A DNA stretch of 64,000 nucleotides from Collinsella ihumii (lineage in GTDB: Bacteria > Actinomycetota > Coriobacteriia > Coriobacteriales > Coriobacteriaceae): positions 345,713 through 409,712 of the forward strand of contig NZ_FCOU01000003.1 in the NCBI RefSeq assembly GCF_900046475.1. The letters are read 5' to 3'. The notes under the pieces were generated by a model. It did not search any database and was not told the origin of the DNA. It saw only the letters and a list, made by a program, of their open reading frames with translations. The position numbers and the translations under genes were made by a program. Every line of letters begins with the position of its first letter. Position 1 is the stretch's first letter. Of this stretch, positions 54,073 through 63,079 are shown piece after piece.

Positions 54073-54795
54073 ATGGATCGGCCGGTCATCGGCATTCTCG
54101 GCATGCGCACGATCGACGCGAGCGGAAACGTCCCCGTCATGCGCGACTTCACCAACGCCGCGTACTGTGCGGCCGTCCAGCGAGGCGGCGGCATCCCGCT
54201 GCTCATCCCCGCCACGACGGGCATCGATGACGTGGACAGGCTTCTCGCTTGCTGCCAGGGATTGCTCCTGCCGGGCGGCATCGACGTCGATCCGCGCCTC
54301 TACCACGAAGATCCCCTGCCCGAGCTGGGCGAAGTCGACCTGCAGACCGACCGGCTCTGGATAGCCGCCTGCACAAAAGCCCTCGAGCTGGATCTTCCCG
54401 TGCTGGGCATCTGCCGTGGCCTGCAGCTTGTCAACGTCGCCCTGGGAGGCAGTCTGTACCAAGACCTCGCTTACGCGAACCCCCGGCATCTACTGCATGC
54501 CCAGAAGCAAAACCGCGACTACCTGATGCACCGCATCGACATCGACGCTGCAAGCCGCGTGGCACGCATCCTCGGTACCACCTCGCTGTACACCAACACC
54601 CTCCACCACCAATGCGTCAAAGAAGCGGGACGCGGTCTTTCCGTGATCGCCCGTACCTCAGACGGCATCCCCGAAGCACTGGAATCTGCAGACGGCCAGA
54701 TCGTTTTGGTCCAATGGCACCCTGAAGAGCTGCTCGAAAGCGAACCGCGCATGCTCGGACTGTTTACCGACCTCGTGGAGCGCGCACAAGGTTAA
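54073..54795 (+). CDS. Gamma-glutamyl-GABA hydrolase-like class I amidotransferase (peptidase C26)
   Basis: A 240-residue PuuD-like hydrolase. The nucleophile lies in LGICRGLQLVNVALGG, the catalytic histidine and glutamate in QWHPEE, and L-L-P-G-G-I-D-V-D-P is typical. Family members cleave gamma-glutamyl amides (gamma-glutamyl-GABA, polyglutamyl folate or peptide side products). The start at 54073 has AAGGAGAG. It is the only plus-strand gene between ispF and ispD and is bracketed by repeat elements, suggesting later insertion. Confidence 0.88.
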   Translation: MDRPVIGILGMRTIDASGNVPVMRDFTNAAYCAAVQRGGGIPLLIPATTGIDDVDRLLACCQGLLLPGGIDVDPRLYHEDPLPELGEVDLQTDRLWIAACTKALELDLPVLGICRGLQLVNVALGGSLYQDLAYANPRHLLHAQKQNRDYLMHRIDIDAASRVARILGTTSLYTNTLHHQCVKEAGRGLSVIARTSDGIPEALESADGQIVLVQWHPEELLESEPRMLGLFTDLVERAQG

Positions 54796-54810
54796 GGGAG
54801 CACTAGACGG

Positions 54811-54879
54811 CGTTCATGAAAAAGCGCCGAACCGGGACGGCGGGATGGGTTGAAACGAACCCGTCCCCAAGCAACCCAT
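54811..54879. repeat. TTCATGAA half element and ATGGGT...ACCCAT copy 5
   Basis: CGTTCATGAAAAAGCG at 54811-54826, then ATGGGTTGAAACGAACCCGT-CCCCAAGCAACCCAT at 54845-54879, ending just before the ispD stop codon. Confidence 0.8.
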
Positions 54880-54882
54880 CGG

Positions 54883-55581
54883 TCAGCCGCGGGAGCGCAG
54901 CAGGAATTCAACCAAGGGCAGGTCTTCGGGCAGCGTGACCTTCAGGTTGTCGCGCGGAGCCTCGACGCAGCGGACGCGGCCGCCGGCGCGCTCGACGATC
55001 GATGCGTCATCGGTGCCCACGAAGCCCTCCGCGCGCACGGCGTCCTCGGCACGGCGGAGCGCCTCGACGCGGAAGATCTGGGGCGTCTGCACGGTCCAGA
55101 AGCGGCTTCGATCGGGCGTGTCGAGAATCACTCCGTCTTCGACGAGCTTGAGCGTGTCGACGGCGGGCTGTCCGCACACCACGCCGTCGAGCTCGGCGTC
55201 CTCACGCAGGACGCGCACCGCGCCTTCGATGACCTCTGGGGTGATGAGGGGGCGTGCGCCATCATGGATCGCCGCGAAATCACAGGTCTTTGGCACCTCC
55301 GCCAGACCGGAGCGCGTGGAATCCTGCCTGGTGTCGCCCGCAGGGGCAAAACTCACGGGCACCGTGAGGTCGAACGGATCGACCGCGCGGCGGCGCACCT
55401 CCTCGGTGCGCTCAGCCGGGCAGACCACCACGATATGGCCGACCGAGGGCGCGGCGTCAAACGCCAGAAGCGACCAAGTCATGAGCGGACGTCCCGCGGC
55501 ATCGATGAGCTGCTTGCCGCCGGGGTTGCCGAAGCGCTGCCCCGATCCGCCGGCTACGATGACCGCGCACACGTCGCCCAT
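54883..55581 (-). CDS. ispD: 2-C-methyl-D-erythritol 4-phosphate cytidylyltransferase
   Basis: A 232-residue IspD: A-V-I-V-A-G-G-S-G-Q-R-F-G nucleotide-binding loop, H-D-G-A-R-P-L-I and DDASIVERAGG. It makes CDP-methylerythritol in the MEP pathway. The start ATG at 55581 overlaps the end of disA nearly completely, so the two are co-translated; the longer frame is rejected. Confidence 0.94.
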   Translation of the reverse strand: MGDVCAVIVAGGSGQRFGNPGGKQLIDAAGRPLMTWSLLAFDAAPSVGHIVVVCPAERTEEVRRRAVDPFDLTVPVSFAPAGDTRQDSTRSGLAEVPKTCDFAAIHDGARPLITPEVIEGAVRVLREDAELDGVVCGQPAVDTLKLVEDGVILDTPDRSRFWTVQTPQIFRVEALRRAEDAVRAEGFVGTDDASIVERAGGRVRCVEAPRDNLKVTLPEDLPLVEFLLRSRG

Positions 55582-55582
55582 G

Positions 55583-56677
55583 TCAGGCACCCTGCTTGCC
55601 CTGCATGCGCGCGAGGGAATCGGCCAGGATCGCGGGGTTGTTGACGCCGAAGTCGCCCAGGCGCTCGGGGTCCTTCTGGATATCGCCCATGAGCTCCTGC
55701 AGCGAGCCGTATTCGTCGACGATCTTCTCGGCCACACCGTCGCGCACCACCGACACGCGCGAAAGGGTGCGCAGGCCGAGCGGCGTCATGACGGAATCCT
55801 CATCTAGGTCGTCGAAACCGAGCGCGTCGGCGACGCGCGCGGGATTGGAGAGCTCCTCGGGCGTCATGGAGCTGAAGCGCTCGCGGATGCGGCGCGCGTT
55901 CTCCTCCGACGAATCGCTCGCGTAGTCGCGGATCATGAGGTCGTATTCGGTATCCATGCTCTCGCCGGCGAGCTGCTCCATCTGCATCTGGACCAGCTTG
56001 CCCTGGTTGCCGAGCTTGACGATGCAGCTGCGAAGCTCCTCTTTGGCCTGCTGCATGATTTCGAAGCTCGAGAAGATGCCGGTGATGTCGGCGAGCGTGA
56101 CGTAGTCGTCCAGCTCAAGGGCGGTCAGGCGGACCAGCGATTTGTCGAGCGAGGCGCGCGTGGTCTGCAGCGTGGCGATGAGCTGGTTGACCGAGCTCAT
56201 GATGATGCCGACGGGCTGGATCTCGTAGGCCTTGCCCTTGACGTAGACGTTCACCACCGAACGGCGGGACGACACCGAGATCATGATGGCGTCGGTCAGC
56301 ACGCTCATGCGGGCGGCCGTGCGATGGCGCATGCCCGTCTCGCTCGTGGTGATGGAGGAATCCGGATTGAGATGGAAGTTGGCGCGCAGGATATGCGACA
56401 GGTCCTCGTCGATCACGACCGCACCGTCCATCTTGGAAAGCTCGAACAGGCGGTTGGAGGTAAACGAGATGTTCAGCGGAAAGCCGTCGTTGCCGGCGGC
56501 GAGCACGTTTTCGGTATCGCCGACGCAGATCAGGGCGCCGAGATGCCCGGCGATGATCATGTCGAGGGCGGTCCTGATGGGCTGACCGGGAGCGGTCAGC
56601 CTGATGGCCTGGTCCATGCGCTTTTGAATCTCGTTTTTATCCAATGTGCTACTCCATCTGCTCGCATTCTCAGTCAT
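55583..56677 (-). CDS. disA: DNA integrity scanning diadenylate cyclase DisA
   Basis: A 364-residue DisA making c-di-AMP. The DAC domain has K-M-D-G-A (84-86) and G-M-R-H-R-T (115-120; most enzymes have GTRHR). A linker helix domain and a C-terminal helix-hairpin-helix DNA-binding domain (around L-S-N-P-A-R-V-A-D-A-L-G-F) follow. The usual upstream partner radA is not next to it. The 308-bp gap to the next gene holds no clear feature beyond divergent promoters. Confidence 0.95.
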   Translation of the reverse strand: MTENASRWSSTLDKNEIQKRMDQAIRLTAPGQPIRTALDMIIAGHLGALICVGDTENVLAAGNDGFPLNISFTSNRLFELSKMDGAVVIDEDLSHILRANFHLNPDSSITTSETGMRHRTAARMSVLTDAIMISVSSRRSVVNVYVKGKAYEIQPVGIIMSSVNQLIATLQTTRASLDKSLVRLTALELDDYVTLADITGIFSSFEIMQQAKEELRSCIVKLGNQGKLVQMQMEQLAGESMDTEYDLMIRDYASDSSEENARRIRERFSSMTPEELSNPARVADALGFDDLDEDSVMTPLGLRTLSRVSVVRDGVAEKIVDEYGSLQELMGDIQKDPERLGDFGVNNPAILADSLARMQGKQGA

Positions 56678-56985
56678 GCAAATATTTTCTCATGGATACC
56701 ACCGCTTTGCGACAACGTTTTACAAAGTTAAACAGAAAAATGTCACCGCCAAGGTCGCTGCAGAGTTTCAACCTCAGTGCAACAATCCCTCCCTATCTTC
56801 CAACCGGACACCAAGACCGAAGCGCGGAGCCGCGCCGGCTCAGGTATTATCTGCATCTCCCCTATGACGCAAAACTGACGTCCCGTTTCCGCGCGGCCTC
56901 AATCAACTTTAGCAGCACAAGGCAAGCAACCCCTTCGACAGGCTGACCTATTATGGATACCATGACGATCCACTTGGAGGAATTC

Positions 56986-58950
56986 ATGGTGAACGAGCCG
57001 ATGATGTCACTGCGTATCTGGCGCATTCAGTCCGCCCTCTTGATGTCGTTGCCCTATGTCGTCCGAAACATAACCATGCCTGCCCTGCCGTTGCAGATAA
57101 CTCTTACGCCGCTATCATTGGCACTTATCCTTGTGGCGATCTTTCACGTGGCCGAATGGGATTCGAAGAGCGAGGGCAAGTCCCAGCACGTTTTTCGCAC
57201 GATTGGCCTAGGTTCAACTGCCGCGTTTCTTGCCGTTGAAATATACGCAGTCATACGCGGCAACGGGTATTTGACCACCGAAACCGCCGTAATCGTTAAC
57301 CAAGCTCTCAGTGTCGTAGAACTATTGTCTGCGTCACTAGCCCTAACCTGGTGGTGTCTATGCGCCCCAAAAGCCGCCGATAAACGTTCCGGCAACTATG
57401 CAACCATATCGCTGGGAATCGGATTCGTGTCCCCTCTGCTTGTGCAGCTCGTCGCTGATGCCCTCAAGGCGTTCTATCCCCCATCGTCCATGGTGCTCTG
57501 CTTTTCTTCTGGAGCACTAACTTATGTAATGACATCAATCAGCTCACGTTGGAAAGGGGGCGCGATTCAGCCTCTCGGAGTGATCTCCGGCCTGATCTCG
57601 TATCAGATCGTTCGAAGTTTTGTCCTCGGGGAAAATGCGTACTACGGCTTCTACAGCGGAGCAGCATCTCCGCTCTGGTATTGCCAGCCCCTCATTCTCC
57701 TTGCCCTCGTGCTGCTGATAATCCACTTTCCGAAAGAAGCATCGGAAGCAGCCGACGAGACCAAAATACCTGACCGCCAGGAAACCGCCATCCCGATTCT
57801 TGAAGGCTCATCGGCCTCCCAGCTAAGTGATAGAGAGCGCGCTATCGTTGCTTGTTCCGCTCTCGGATACTCGCAAAAAGACATTGCGTCCATGCTGGGC
57901 ATCGCCGCTAGCACCGTCTCCACCTATCGCGTGCGCGCGTTCAAGAAGCTTGAGGTCGACAATCTCTCAGAGCTCCAACGTTTGTTAAGGAGCAGAGACG
58001 CGGGCTTGTCAATCTCTCAATCCGTCAAGATGATTCCCGACAAGATATCTCCCGATCATCCCTTGAAACGACAGAAGGCATCTCCAATAGCACTACGTAT
58101 TGGTATTGTTATTATATGTATTATATTCTCTGTCATCGGTGTACCATTTCAGCCCGTTCTCCCTGATGGGACCGTCATATATCAGGCTTCACATATCATC
58201 GTATGGACTTTCGCGATGATTGTTCTTATGTATTCGGCACAAATCCAAGTAGGGGATGGCTTACAGGCACCAAGACAGCGTTACGCCGAGCAAACGTCCA
58301 TGCCAATCCTACTAATCATCGTAGGCATCTCCCTACTCTGGGGATTTCAGATTGGTCAGATTCCCCCTGGAGGGATCACAAGCCTCCTGTCGACGCTCGC
58401 TATCAGCTTCATTCCGACAATCATCTATATAGCCTCTCATCCCACCGGGACCTCAATACGTAACTTGGACAGATTGCGCGAGCTACGTGTGCGAGACGGC
58501 GTGAGCGCACTCATTTCGATATTCAAAATCGAAATGCTCCAGCTATTCGGCGCCGGACTTGTTCTGGCAAAAGCGCTAACTCCCTATCCGCCTCTATGGA
58601 CAATTAAACCCATCCTCATTGGCCTCATTGCAATCGCAAGTGCATGGTGGTATGCAACCATCACCAGCTCATGGAGAGACCACTGCACCGACATGGAAAC
58701 CGGCGATGACCAATTGCTGAAGCTCCTCAAAGAGCATGGAATGGGCGAGCTACAGGCGCTTGTCATACTCGATTGCATCAACGGCGCAAGCATCAAAGAG
58801 ACTTGCGCCCGCCGTCACACAACGGAAAACACGGTCAAGTCGTATCGGAAACGCGCATATCGCAAATTCGGCGTCAGCTGTGCTTCAGAGCTAAAGGAAA
58901 CGTTGCGCCGAGAGCTCGAAACTACAAAAGGGTGCACCTTGCACCCCTAA
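56986..58950 (+). CDS. Membrane-bound regulator with two LuxR-type HTH domains
   Basis: A 654-residue protein with an unusual repeated plan: about seven hydrophobic helices (residues 15-260), a LuxR-type HTH (about 280-335, L-S-D-R-E-R-A-I-V-A, DIASMLGIAASTVSTYRVRA), six more helices (about 365-560), then a second HTH (about 585-640, CARRHTTENTVKSYRKRAYR). Coriobacteriia are rich in single-unit membrane LuxR proteins; this looks like a fusion or internal duplication with diverged halves. Base composition is clearly lower in GC than neighbours, hinting at transfer. GGAGG before ATG 56986 decides the start. Ligand and targets unknown. Confidence 0.85.
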   Translation: MVNEPMMSLRIWRIQSALLMSLPYVVRNITMPALPLQITLTPLSLALILVAIFHVAEWDSKSEGKSQHVFRTIGLGSTAAFLAVEIYAVIRGNGYLTTETAVIVNQALSVVELLSASLALTWWCLCAPKAADKRSGNYATISLGIGFVSPLLVQLVADALKAFYPPSSMVLCFSSGALTYVMTSISSRWKGGAIQPLGVISGLISYQIVRSFVLGENAYYGFYSGAASPLWYCQPLILLALVLLIIHFPKEASEAADETKIPDRQETAIPILEGSSASQLSDRERAIVACSALGYSQKDIASMLGIAASTVSTYRVRAFKKLEVDNLSELQRLLRSRDAGLSISQSVKMIPDKISPDHPLKRQKASPIALRIGIVIICIIFSVIGVPFQPVLPDGTVIYQASHIIVWTFAMIVLMYSAQIQVGDGLQAPRQRYAEQTSMPILLIIVGISLLWGFQIGQIPPGGITSLLSTLAISFIPTIIYIASHPTGTSIRNLDRLRELRVRDGVSALISIFKIEMLQLFGAGLVLAKALTPYPPLWTIKPILIGLIAIASAWWYATITSSWRDHCTDMETGDDQLLKLLKEHGMGELQALVILDCINGASIKETCARRHTTENTVKSYRKRAYRKFGVSCASELKETLRRELETTKGCTLHP

Positions 58951-59087
58951 TGAAGTGGGAAAATCCGCCCTTCGGTCCCCATAATGAAACTGGCACTGCT
59001 TCCTAGAAGCCAGACTGGCTACTGGGAGGTCGAATCTCCCGTAGGAGGCATGCCCAGCTAACGTTGCCAGCTACTCCAAGGGACGTG

Positions 59088-59510
59088 ATGCAGATGAAGA
59101 GAATGCTTGATAATCCTTTGGCAATCGTTTTGGGACCGGTCATCCTCATGTGGGCGCTGTTCTTTGCCGTCTCCCTGGTAGTGCGCATCGATGGATATTC
59201 TTGGGTCTTTGTTATCGAAGTGATAGCCCTGGCGTTGCAAGCCCTACTTCTCTATCGGCTGTCAGCCCGAATAAGAAACCATGAAGCGCAACTTGCACGC
59301 AAGCAACCTTCGGACGGGGCTTCAGGAAAGTTGAAAGCTCTTGCCGTGCTGCTTGTGCTGCTGTTTCTCGCTTCGAACGCGGCTATTCGATTCTTTGGCT
59401 CGGAGATGCTGAACCCTGGCATCAGAATGCTCCTAAGAGCAAGCACATTCATGGCGTTCATTCTCCCCTACGGATTCATCTGGACCGCTACACGAGGATC
59501 CAAAGAATAG
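59088..59510 (+). CDS. Small four-helix membrane protein
   Basis: A 140-residue protein with four hydrophobic helices (about 10-30, 35-55, 80-100, 112-130) and a charged loop in the middle. No family is recognised. It has AAGGGA before ATG 59088, shares the lower GC of the regulator 137 bp upstream on the same strand, and is followed by a strong terminator, so it may be in the regulator's operon. Function unknown. Confidence 0.75.
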   Translation: MQMKRMLDNPLAIVLGPVILMWALFFAVSLVVRIDGYSWVFVIEVIALALQALLLYRLSARIRNHEAQLARKQPSDGASGKLKALAVLLVLLFLASNAAIRFFGSEMLNPGIRMLLRASTFMAFILPYGFIWTATRGSKE

Positions 59511-59565
59511 CGAGATCCGCGTTGCAGCCATCCCGCAACCACATTCCATGCAGACCTGAGAGAAA

Positions 59566-59604
59566 GAGGGTGCCCTCGTTAAGCTGAGGGCACCCTCCGT
59601 TTTT
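59566..59604 (+). terminator. Terminator after the LuxR-membrane protein pair
   Basis: GAGGGTGCCCTC pairs with GAGGGCACCCTC (12 bp, 8-nt loop), followed by CGTTTTTG. Confidence 0.93.
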
Positions 59605-59689
59605 GAAATACCTCAGTTAGGCCATCGTGGATACGCCGGTCCCTGCGATTCCGGCGGGTCGGAACGAGGGCGCCCCGCCGCCCGTCGCG

Positions 59690-59722
59690 ATGGGTTGATT
59701 GGGGACGTTCATTTTGACCCAT
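59690..59722. repeat. ATGGGT...ACCCAT family, copy 6
   Basis: ATGGGTTGATTGGGGACGTT-CATTTTGACCCAT. The gap 59511-60329 is filled with repeats and holds no gene. Confidence 0.8.
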
Positions 59723-59728
59723 CCCTGA

Positions 59729-59869
59729 CGAAGTGACGGTTTCTGCGGAAAGCTCGGGCGAAAGATGCATATTGTTTCGATTGATATACCAAACTACGAG
59801 GTAGATAGCTATATCGTTTTGGCTGTTATGCAAAACGCCACAGCTGTTCCCGCAGAAACCGTCACTTCG
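59729..59869. repeat. 141-bp element with 23-bp terminal inverted repeats
   Basis: CGAAGTGACGGTTTCTGCGG (from 59729) faces an inverted copy ending at 59869 with one mismatch in 23. The AT-rich interior includes GATATACCAAACTACGAGG. The arms carry TTTCTGCGG, close to the GTTTCCGCAGG motif at the centre of three other elements. Confidence 0.85.
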
Positions 59870-59953
59870 TTTTCTGCGGGAAGGTGCTGCGGCGGCTGGC
59901 GCGACAATTCCTCTGTCTTTTTGTCACGCCGCGACACGACGGGGGCGCCGCCT

Positions 59954-60078
59954 GAATCGAGAGTACGGTATAGGAACGCCGAGCGATTAAGAGTAGGGTA
60001 TAGGAACGTTTTTCGCTCGAAAACGTTCCTATACCGTACTCTCGGCGGATCCGCGTTCCTATAGCGTACTCTCGATTC
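59954..60078. repeat. 125-bp nested cruciform built from four copies of GAGTACGGTATAGGAACG
   Basis: Two direct copies (59954-59979, 59989-60012) are followed by two inverted copies (60020-60042, 60053-60078), giving an inner hairpin inside an outer one. The outermost arms read GAATCGAGAGTAC and GTACTCTCGATTC. No coding sequence. Confidence 0.88.
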
Positions 60079-60237
60079 GAAACACCCTTCCGCAGCACAG
60101 CACCCGACCAGCCAACGTAGCAAAAACGGCGCCCGCGCAGCCGCAGACGCCGTTCGAAAGGCCGTCGTTATCAGGATCTCGCAGCAGGGAGCCTGCAGGC
60201 CGCCCGGCACGCCCCTACGAGCGCGCTCCGGCGCCCC

Positions 60238-60310
60238 GATGTGTCTAAGAGACAGGCCCAGACCTCGGAGCCCGACCCGTCCTCCATGCCCTCGCTGTCC
60301 TGTCTCTTAT
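60238..60310. other. Nextera mosaic-end remnants
   Basis: GATGTGTCTAAGAGACAG (18 bases, one error) at 60238 and CTGTCTCTTAT (11 bases) at 60300 flank a 44-base insert. The join between the repeat-rich region and clpC is therefore suspect. Confidence 0.9.
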
Positions 60311-60329
60311 CCCAACCTCGCTGCGCATC

Positions 60330-62879
60330 CTACGGCTCGAACGACGCGCCCAGCACGCCGGTCGCCCGCGGGGCCGGAATCTCGCCCGTGCCATGGCTGA
60401 AGACGAACTCGTCGTCCACGACATCGGTGAGCACCGTGTCTCCCTCGCGCCACTCGCCCGCCAGCAGCTCCTCGCTCAGAGGATCCTCGATGAGGCGCTG
60501 GATGGCGCGGCGCAGCGGACGGGCGCCGTTGGTGAGGTCGGTGCCCTCGGCCACGATCTTGGCGATGGCGGCGTCGGTCAGCACGATGTTCATGCCGTTG
60601 GCGATCAGGCGCTGGCGCAGGTCGTCCACGAGAAGCTCGGCGATCTTGGTGAGCGACTCTCCCGCAAGCTTCTGGAAGACCACGATGTCGTCGATACGGT
60701 TCAAGAACTCGGGCCTGAACAGGCGCTTGAGCTCGCCCATGGCGCGGCTCTTGATCTCCTTGGCGGAAAGCCCGGTCTCGCCGGTGGTGCCAAAGCCCAC
60801 GCTCGCGTCCTGCGCGATCTCGCGCGCGCCCACGTTGGACGTCATGATGATCACGGTGTTGCGGAAGTCGACGGTCTTGCCCTGGCCATCGGTCAGGCGG
60901 CCCTCGTCGAGCACCTGTAGCAGCACGTTGAAGATGTCCGGGTGCGCCTTCTCGATCTCATCGAACAGCACGACGGAGTACGGATGCCGGCGCACGGCCT
61001 TGGTGAGCTGGCCGCCCTCCTCGTGGCCCACGTATCCCGGAGGGCTACCGATGAGCTTGGAGACCTCGTACTCGCTGGCGAACTCGCTCATGTCGAAGCT
61101 GATCAGCGCGTCCTTGCTGCCGAACAGGTACTCGGCGAGCGTCTTGGCGAGCTCGGTCTTGCCCGTGCCCGTGGGGCCGAGGAAGATGAACGAGCCGCCC
61201 GGGCGGCGCGGGTCCTTGAGCGGCGAGCGCGAGCGGCGGATTGCCTTGGCCACCGCGTGCACCGCCTCGTCCTGGCCGATGATGCGGGTCTTGAGCACGT
61301 CTTCGCAGGCGAGCAGGCGACGGGACTCGTCCTCGGTCAACGAGGACACCGGCACGCCCGAGGTCGCGGACACGATGTCGGCGATCTGCGGCACGTCGAT
61401 GGCAAGCGGGCTCGCGTCCATCTCGGCGTTCCAGGCGGCGCGGGCCTCGGACAGCTCGATCTCGGCGGCGTGCTGCTGCTCCTTGAGCTCGGCGGCGCGG
61501 TTCATGTCGTCGTCCTTCGTGGCCGCCTCGACCGCCACCTTGAGCTCGCCGACATGCGCCTCGGCGGTGCGAACCGGCTCGGGGGCGCGATTGGCCGCGA
61601 TGCGCGCGCGGGCACCGGCCTCGTCGATCAGGTCGATGGCCTTATCGGGCAGGAAACGATCTTGGATGTAGCGGGACGACAGGTTGGCCGCCGCCTCGAC
61701 TGCCGCGGGCGTGTAGCGCACGTGGTGGTGCTCCTCGTAGCGGGGCAGCAAGGCGTTCAGGATCTTGATGGTGTCCTCGACGCTCGGCTCCTCGACATCG
61801 ATCGGCTGGAAGCGGCGCTCAAACGCGGGGTCCTTGGTGAGGTACTTGCGGAACTCTTCGGCCGTGGTCGCTCCGATGATCTGGAACGAGCCGCGCGCGA
61901 GCACCGGCTTGAGCATGGAGCTCGCGTCGATGGAGCCCTCGGCGGAGCCGGCGCCGATCAGCGTGTGCATCTCATCGATGAACAGGATGATGTCGTCGGC
62001 CTCGGTGGCCTCCTGGATGACGTTCTTCAGGCGCTCCTCGAACTCGCCGCGGTACTTGGCGCCCGCGACAAGGCCCGGCAGGTCGAGCGTCCAGATGTTC
62101 ATGTTGACGAGGTTCTCCGGCACGTCGCCCGAAGCGATCTGCTGGGCCAGACCCTCGACGATGGCCGTTTTGCCCACGCCCGGATCGCCCAGGATCAAGG
62201 GGTTGTTCTTGGTGCGGCGGGAAAGGATCTCCATCATGCGGGAGATCTCCTTCTCGCGCCCGATGACCGGGTCGAGCTTGCCCTCGCGCGCCTGCGCGGT
62301 GAGGTTCGTGCCGAACTGGGCGAGCGTGCTGGCGTTCGCGTCGTCGGCGCGCGCCGACTCGCCCGAGAAGAACGGCAGGCCCGCGCCGGGACGCCCGGAT
62401 GCCGAGCCCGCCATGGGGCGCTTGCGCCCCTGGTCCTTCGACGTGAGCTTGTCCACCGCGCCGCGCACCGCGGCCGCGGACACGCCCAGGCGCTGGAGGA
62501 TGTCCATGCCCATGCCATCGCCCTCGTCGACCACGCCGAGCAGCAGGTGCTCGGTCGACACGTAGGTCTGGTTGTTCTCGCGCGCCAAGCGGAAGGAGCG
62601 CTCCATGACCGAGATGACGCGCGGGGTGAACGCGAGCTTGGCGGCCTCCGCGGGCTGCTCCTCATCGGGAACCGTGGTGCGGATCTCCTTGAGCTGCGTC
62701 AAGATGTCGTCGTAGCTGATATCGAGGGAGCGCAGCGCCTCCGCGGCGATGCCCTCCTGCTCCTTGGCGAGCGCGAGCAGCAGGTGCTCGGTGCCCACCT
62801 TCGTGGAATTCTGTGCCAGCGCTTCCTCCTTGGCCAAGGACATGACGCGCCGTGCACGGTCGGTGAATCGATCTAGCAT
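60330..62879 (-). CDS. clpC: ATP-dependent Clp protease ATP-binding subunit ClpC
   Basis: An 849-residue class I Clp/Hsp100 ATPase. Two Clp_N repeats (1-145), first AAA+ domain with Walker A GDPGVGKT (231-238), a middle coiled-coil region around D-D-M-N-R-A-A-E-L, and a second AAA+ domain with GPTGTGKTE and R-P-E-F-L-N-R-I-D. It unfolds proteins for ClpP. No ctsR or mcsAB genes are adjacent. Downstream sequence beyond 60310 is joined by adapter remnants. Confidence 0.96.
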   Translation of the reverse strand: MLDRFTDRARRVMSLAKEEALAQNSTKVGTEHLLLALAKEQEGIAAEALRSLDISYDDILTQLKEIRTTVPDEEQPAEAAKLAFTPRVISVMERSFRLARENNQTYVSTEHLLLGVVDEGDGMGMDILQRLGVSAAAVRGAVDKLTSKDQGRKRPMAGSASGRPGAGLPFFSGESARADDANASTLAQFGTNLTAQAREGKLDPVIGREKEISRMMEILSRRTKNNPLILGDPGVGKTAIVEGLAQQIASGDVPENLVNMNIWTLDLPGLVAGAKYRGEFEERLKNVIQEATEADDIILFIDEMHTLIGAGSAEGSIDASSMLKPVLARGSFQIIGATTAEEFRKYLTKDPAFERRFQPIDVEEPSVEDTIKILNALLPRYEEHHHVRYTPAAVEAAANLSSRYIQDRFLPDKAIDLIDEAGARARIAANRAPEPVRTAEAHVGELKVAVEAATKDDDMNRAAELKEQQHAAEIELSEARAAWNAEMDASPLAIDVPQIADIVSATSGVPVSSLTEDESRRLLACEDVLKTRIIGQDEAVHAVAKAIRRSRSPLKDPRRPGGSFIFLGPTGTGKTELAKTLAEYLFGSKDALISFDMSEFASEYEVSKLIGSPPGYVGHEEGGQLTKAVRRHPYSVVLFDEIEKAHPDIFNVLLQVLDEGRLTDGQGKTVDFRNTVIIMTSNVGAREIAQDASVGFGTTGETGLSAKEIKSRAMGELKRLFRPEFLNRIDDIVVFQKLAGESLTKIAELLVDDLRQRLIANGMNIVLTDAAIAKIVAEGTDLTNGARPLRRAIQRLIEDPLSEELLAGEWREGDTVLTDVVDDEFVFSHGTGEIPAPRATGVLGASFEP

Positions 62880-63044
62880 GCGAATACCTCTTACGTGCTA
62901 ACACTTGTTCGTTCGACCAGTGTGGTACCCAAAGTTGCACTATCTTAACCGAAACGTGAAATTTTAAAAGAAGCCCGTGGAAACACCGGCTAAAAACTCC
63001 TCGACGACATAACGAACGGGGTAATCGGTACCGGTCGCGTCGGC

Positions 63045-63079
63045 ATGGGTTGAAACGAACCCGTCCCCAGCCAACCCGT
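63045..63079. repeat. ATGGGT...ACCCAT family, copy 7
   Basis: ATGGGTTGAAACGAACCCGT-CCCCAGCCAACCCGT; its last base is the first of the ribokinase stop codon. Confidence 0.78.
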
